Assembly (NCBI GenBank): GCA_036960305.1
Contig: JBALWA010000017.1
Location: forward strand, 1-64,000
DNA from: JBALVT01 sp036960305
Lineage (GTDB): Bacteria; Pseudomonadota; Gammaproteobacteria; Pseudomonadales; Halieaceae
Reading direction: 5' to 3'
Length of the DNA: 64,000 nucleotides
Shown here: positions 62,167 through 64,000 of the stretch, in pieces
Layout of the letters: each line of letters begins with the position of its first letter
How positions within the stretch are numbered: position 1 is the first letter of the stretch
Position numbers and translations under genes: made by a program
The notes under the pieces: model-generated
What the model saw: only the letters and a program-made list of their open reading frames with translations
Database searches by the model: none
Told to the model about the DNA's origin: nothing

Positions 62167-62700
62167 CTAGTGCTTGTTGCCGGGCTTTAGTTGCGCCAGC
62201 ACATTAAACGGGTTGGGTTTACCGCCATCTTCCCCGTCTTCCGGTGGTGGCGCTGAAATCCCAGCAAGTATCTTGTTACAATCCTCTGCCTCGTGGTAAC
62301 TGAAAGCGGGCATACCCAAGATCAGCTCTTCTTCTACCACAGCCCACAGGTTACAGGGCTCATCGGCAACGATCAGTGCATCCAGACTACGGGGCAACTG
62401 GCGGGCATATTCATCATCCCAAACAACTGCGAGCTGATTATCTGTCTGCAAACGCAAAGGCATTGGCTCAAGACACCGCTGGCAGGTAACTGAAACATCG
62501 GCACTTACCGATACCTCAATCAAATACCTGTTTTCCTCGTCTCTGGAAAACGTTAAAGTCGCCAGTAATGTGCCCACATCTTCCGCTAATAATTCACGGA
62601 AACGCTGCAGTTCAAGCGGTTTTAACGTCCCACTGACACTCACACCGCGCGTTGCTGCCTTGCGTACGTCCAGCGAACTCGGGAGGGTCTCAGTTAACAT
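62167..62700 (-). CDS. yceD: YceD (DUF177) protein, 23S rRNA accumulation factor
   Basis: A 177-residue DUF177 protein. The N-terminus aligns with E. coli and Pseudomonas YceD from the first residue (MLTETLPSSLDVRKAA). VTCQRCLEPMPLRLQ carries the CxxC typical of the family, and KPNPFNVLAQLK ends it. The family is linked to 23S rRNA accumulation and is conserved next to rpmF. It heads the fab operon. No Shine-Dalgarno sequence precedes the ATG, which fits the promoter lying only nine bases away. Confidence 0.9.
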   Translation of the reverse strand: MLTETLPSSLDVRKAATRGVSVSGTLKPLELQRFRELLAEDVGTLLATLTFSRDEENRYLIEVSVSADVSVTCQRCLEPMPLRLQTDNQLAVVWDDEYARQLPRSLDALIVADEPCNLWAVVEEELILGMPAFSYHEAEDCNKILAGISAPPPEDGEDGGKPNPFNVLAQLKPGNKH

Positions 62701-62708
62701 AGGCGCGC

Positions 62709-62737
62709 ATCATAGGGGGGGAATGAGGTATTGTCAA
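62709..62737 (-). promoter_or_regulatory. Consensus sigma-70 promoter of the yceD-rpmF-fab operon
   Basis: TTGACA (62732-62737), exactly 17 bases, TATGAT (62709-62714) on the minus strand: a perfect -35 and a near-perfect -10. Transcription should start near 62701-62702, one or two bases before the yceD ATG at 62700, so the message would be leaderless or nearly so. Confidence 0.85.
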
Positions 62738-62806
62738 AAAAATCTTTTAAATACAAACAGTTCTCGCACTTATCAACAACGAACAAGCAACCGGGAAAAA
62801 CTATCC

Positions 62807-63385
62807 ATGGACCTTATTTTAGCATCAACTTCGCCCTATAGGCGAAAGTTGCTCGAAAGACTTCAGCAACCCTTTGAGTGCCTGGCGCCAACAGTCGATG
62901 AATCGGCTCACCCCGATGAGCTGCCAATCGCCCTCGCCGGGAGGTTAGCGCTCGAAAAGGCGCTATCTGTGGCCCAACAGCACCCGGGCGCAATGGTTGT
63001 AGGTAGCGACCAGGTGGCCGCTGTTGGCGAAAGACTACTAGGCAAGCCCGGCAACCACGACGCTGCGCGGGAGCAATTGCAGCATTGCTCGGGGCGCAGC
63101 GTGGATTTCTACACGGGTATCGCCCTGGTGTGCGCACATAGCGGCCATAGGGACACGCATGTTGAACCATTCACGGTCCAGTTTCGCAGCCTCACTGACA
63201 GGCAGATTGAAAACTACCTACTCCGGGAACAGCCCTATGACTGTGCGGGATCGTTCAAGTGCGAAGGGCTGGGCATCAGCCTGTTTTGCCGCCTCAGCGG
63301 GGACGACCCCACCAGCCTTGAAGGCCTGCCACTGATCAGCCTCACGCGCATGCTATTCGCTGCGGGGTACGACATTCTGGATTGA
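62807..63385 (+). CDS. yceF: Maf-family nucleotide pyrophosphatase, YceF type
   Basis: A 192-residue Maf protein. LILASTSPYRRKLLERLQ at the N-terminus, VVGSDQVAAVGE in the middle and AGSFKCEGLGI near the end match YceF, which hydrolyses m7GTP and related modified nucleotides, rather than YhdE, which acts on dTTP/UTP. I start it at ATG 62807 (MDLILAST); the frame is open 79 codons upstream but crosses yceD and its promoter. It is divergent from yceD, the Pseudomonas arrangement. Confidence 0.93.
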   Translation: MDLILASTSPYRRKLLERLQQPFECLAPTVDESAHPDELPIALAGRLALEKALSVAQQHPGAMVVGSDQVAAVGERLLGKPGNHDAAREQLQHCSGRSVDFYTGIALVCAHSGHRDTHVEPFTVQFRSLTDRQIENYLLREQPYDCAGSFKCEGLGISLFCRLSGDDPTSLEGLPLISLTRMLFAAGYDILD

Positions 63386-63404
63386 ATTAAATTATATAAT
63401 AAAA

Positions 63405-64000
63405 CTACTTACGGAGTTTTTGTAATGTCAATTCTAGCTGTTGATCCATCGAGGCTTCCACCTGCGTTCGCTCTTTGTTCTCAGGTAGTAAAAAGCTAAG
63501 CGAGCGGGCGTGCAAAAACAGGCGCTTCAACCCCAATTCGCGACACAGGCCAGCTGTTTTGTCATCACTGTATTTATCATCGCCCACTAGCGGGAATCCC
63601 GCGTGTTTCGCATGGACCCTGATCTGATGAGTACGGCCGGTAATGGGCCTGGCCTCAATCAAAGTGGCCCCCTGAAACCTCTCGACCACGCTAAATTCAG
63701 TGATGGAGCGCTTACCTTCGGCGGATACCCTGACCATTCGCTCCCCCGATTGCACAACATTTTTTTCCAGCGGTGCATCAATGACGCGGCAGCTTCTGGG
63801 CCAGGTGCCCCTGACCAGGCCCAGATAGCGCTTGTCCATGTGTTTCTCGCGCAGCTGTCGGTGAAGCTCTCGCAATACCGCAGGCTTTCTAGCGATTAAA
63901 ATACAGCCTGACGTGTCCCTGTCCAAACGGTGAACCAGTTCCAGATAACGTTCCTGGGGTCGCATTTGCCTTAGGGTCTCTATCAGCCCAAAATTCAGCC
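63405..64000 (-). CDS. rluC: 23S rRNA pseudouridine synthase RluC (partial, N-terminus outside window)
   Basis: The frame is open to the right-hand edge of the window, so the S4-like domain and part of the catalytic domain are cut off. The visible 197 residues begin LNFGLIETLRQMRPQERYLE. They contain the catalytic aspartate motif HRLDRDTSGCILIA and the family phrases ARPITGRTHQIRVHAKHAGF and GDDKYSD. RluC modifies U955, U2504 and U2580 of 23S rRNA in E. coli. The gene order rluC-maf-yceD supports RluC rather than RluD. Confidence 0.92.
   Translation of the reverse strand, partial: LNFGLIETLRQMRPQERYLELVHRLDRDTSGCILIARKPAVLRELHRQLREKHMDKRYLGLVRGTWPRSCRVIDAPLEKNVVQSGERMVRVSAEGKRSITEFSVVERFQGATLIEARPITGRTHQIRVHAKHAGFPLVGDDKYSDDKTAGLCRELGLKRLFLHARSLSFLLPENKERTQVEASMDQQLELTLQKLRK

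Noticed and set aside
62570..62806. 79 extra codons at the start of the Maf protein
   Set aside because: They are antisense to yceD and its consensus promoter, and YceF similarity begins at ATG 62807.

Overview
The window is 64 kb of a compact gammaproteobacterial chromosome, most likely from a marine member of the Pseudomonadales/Cellvibrionales grade. Two long blocks follow the Pseudomonas gene order: tRNA-Leu-tig-clpP-clpX-lon-hupB-ppiD, and rluC | maf | yceD-rpmF-plsX-fabD-fabG-acpP-fabF-pabC-mltG-tmk-holB-pilZ. CysI paired with a DUF934 protein and a dedicated PilZ also point this way. Two unrelated Na+/H+ antiporters (NhaD, NhaB) fit a saline habitat. Genus cannot be settled from this sequence. 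There is no CRISPR array, insertion sequence or prophage. Nearly everything is housekeeping or metabolic.

Layout. 1-3.4 kb: the C-terminal end of a CFI-box-CTERM-like protein, a DUF1326-DUF2182 operon, and a family III CoA-transferase. 3.4-6 kb: a small membrane protein overlapping the periplasmic fatty acid cis/trans isomerase Cti. 6-11 kb: nhaD, sohB and nudC on the minus strand, facing nhaB. 11-13 kb: dnaQ, rnhA and a YafS-like methyltransferase. 13-16.6 kb: mltD, rlmG and an LLM-family flavin oxidoreductase. 16.6-22.6 kb: an AddAB-like helicase-nuclease pair. 22.7-27 kb: aroG, a MOSC protein and a PQQ/heme alcohol dehydrogenase. 27-34.3 kb: nfuA behind a probable IscR box, metH, two small membrane proteins, and cysI with its DUF934 partner. 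34.4-39.3 kb: a Kef-type antiporter, etfBA and, divergently, ETF-ubiquinone oxidoreductase. 39.3-42 kb: DUF1285, a YiiX-like hydrolase and phosphoglycerate dehydrogenase. 42-50.7 kb: the protein quality-control block, ending in tRNA-Leu(UAG). 50.8-53.2 kb: a two-gene cassette (PMI-like cupin and a signal-less GH84 hexosaminidase). 53.3-53.5 kb: an orphan plus-strand terminator marking a candidate small RNA. 53.5-64 kb: pilZ through the fatty-acid synthesis operon to maf and a partial rluC.

How the genes work together. FabD, FabG, AcpP, FabF and PlsX make acyl chains and feed phospholipid synthesis. Cti then alters the finished lipids in the periplasm. ETF and ETF-QO pass electrons from acyl-CoA dehydrogenation to quinone. 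The Clp/Lon/trigger factor/HU/PpiD block handles protein folding and turnover, and lon carries a textbook heat-shock promoter. NfuA matures Fe-S proteins; its promoter looks IscR-controlled.

The less ordinary signals are the GH84-cupin cassette, the orphan-terminator RNA, a consensus sigma-70 promoter so close to yceD that the message should be leaderless, a 40-residue membrane protein, frequent TTG starts, and operator-like dyads at the etf and acpP promoters.
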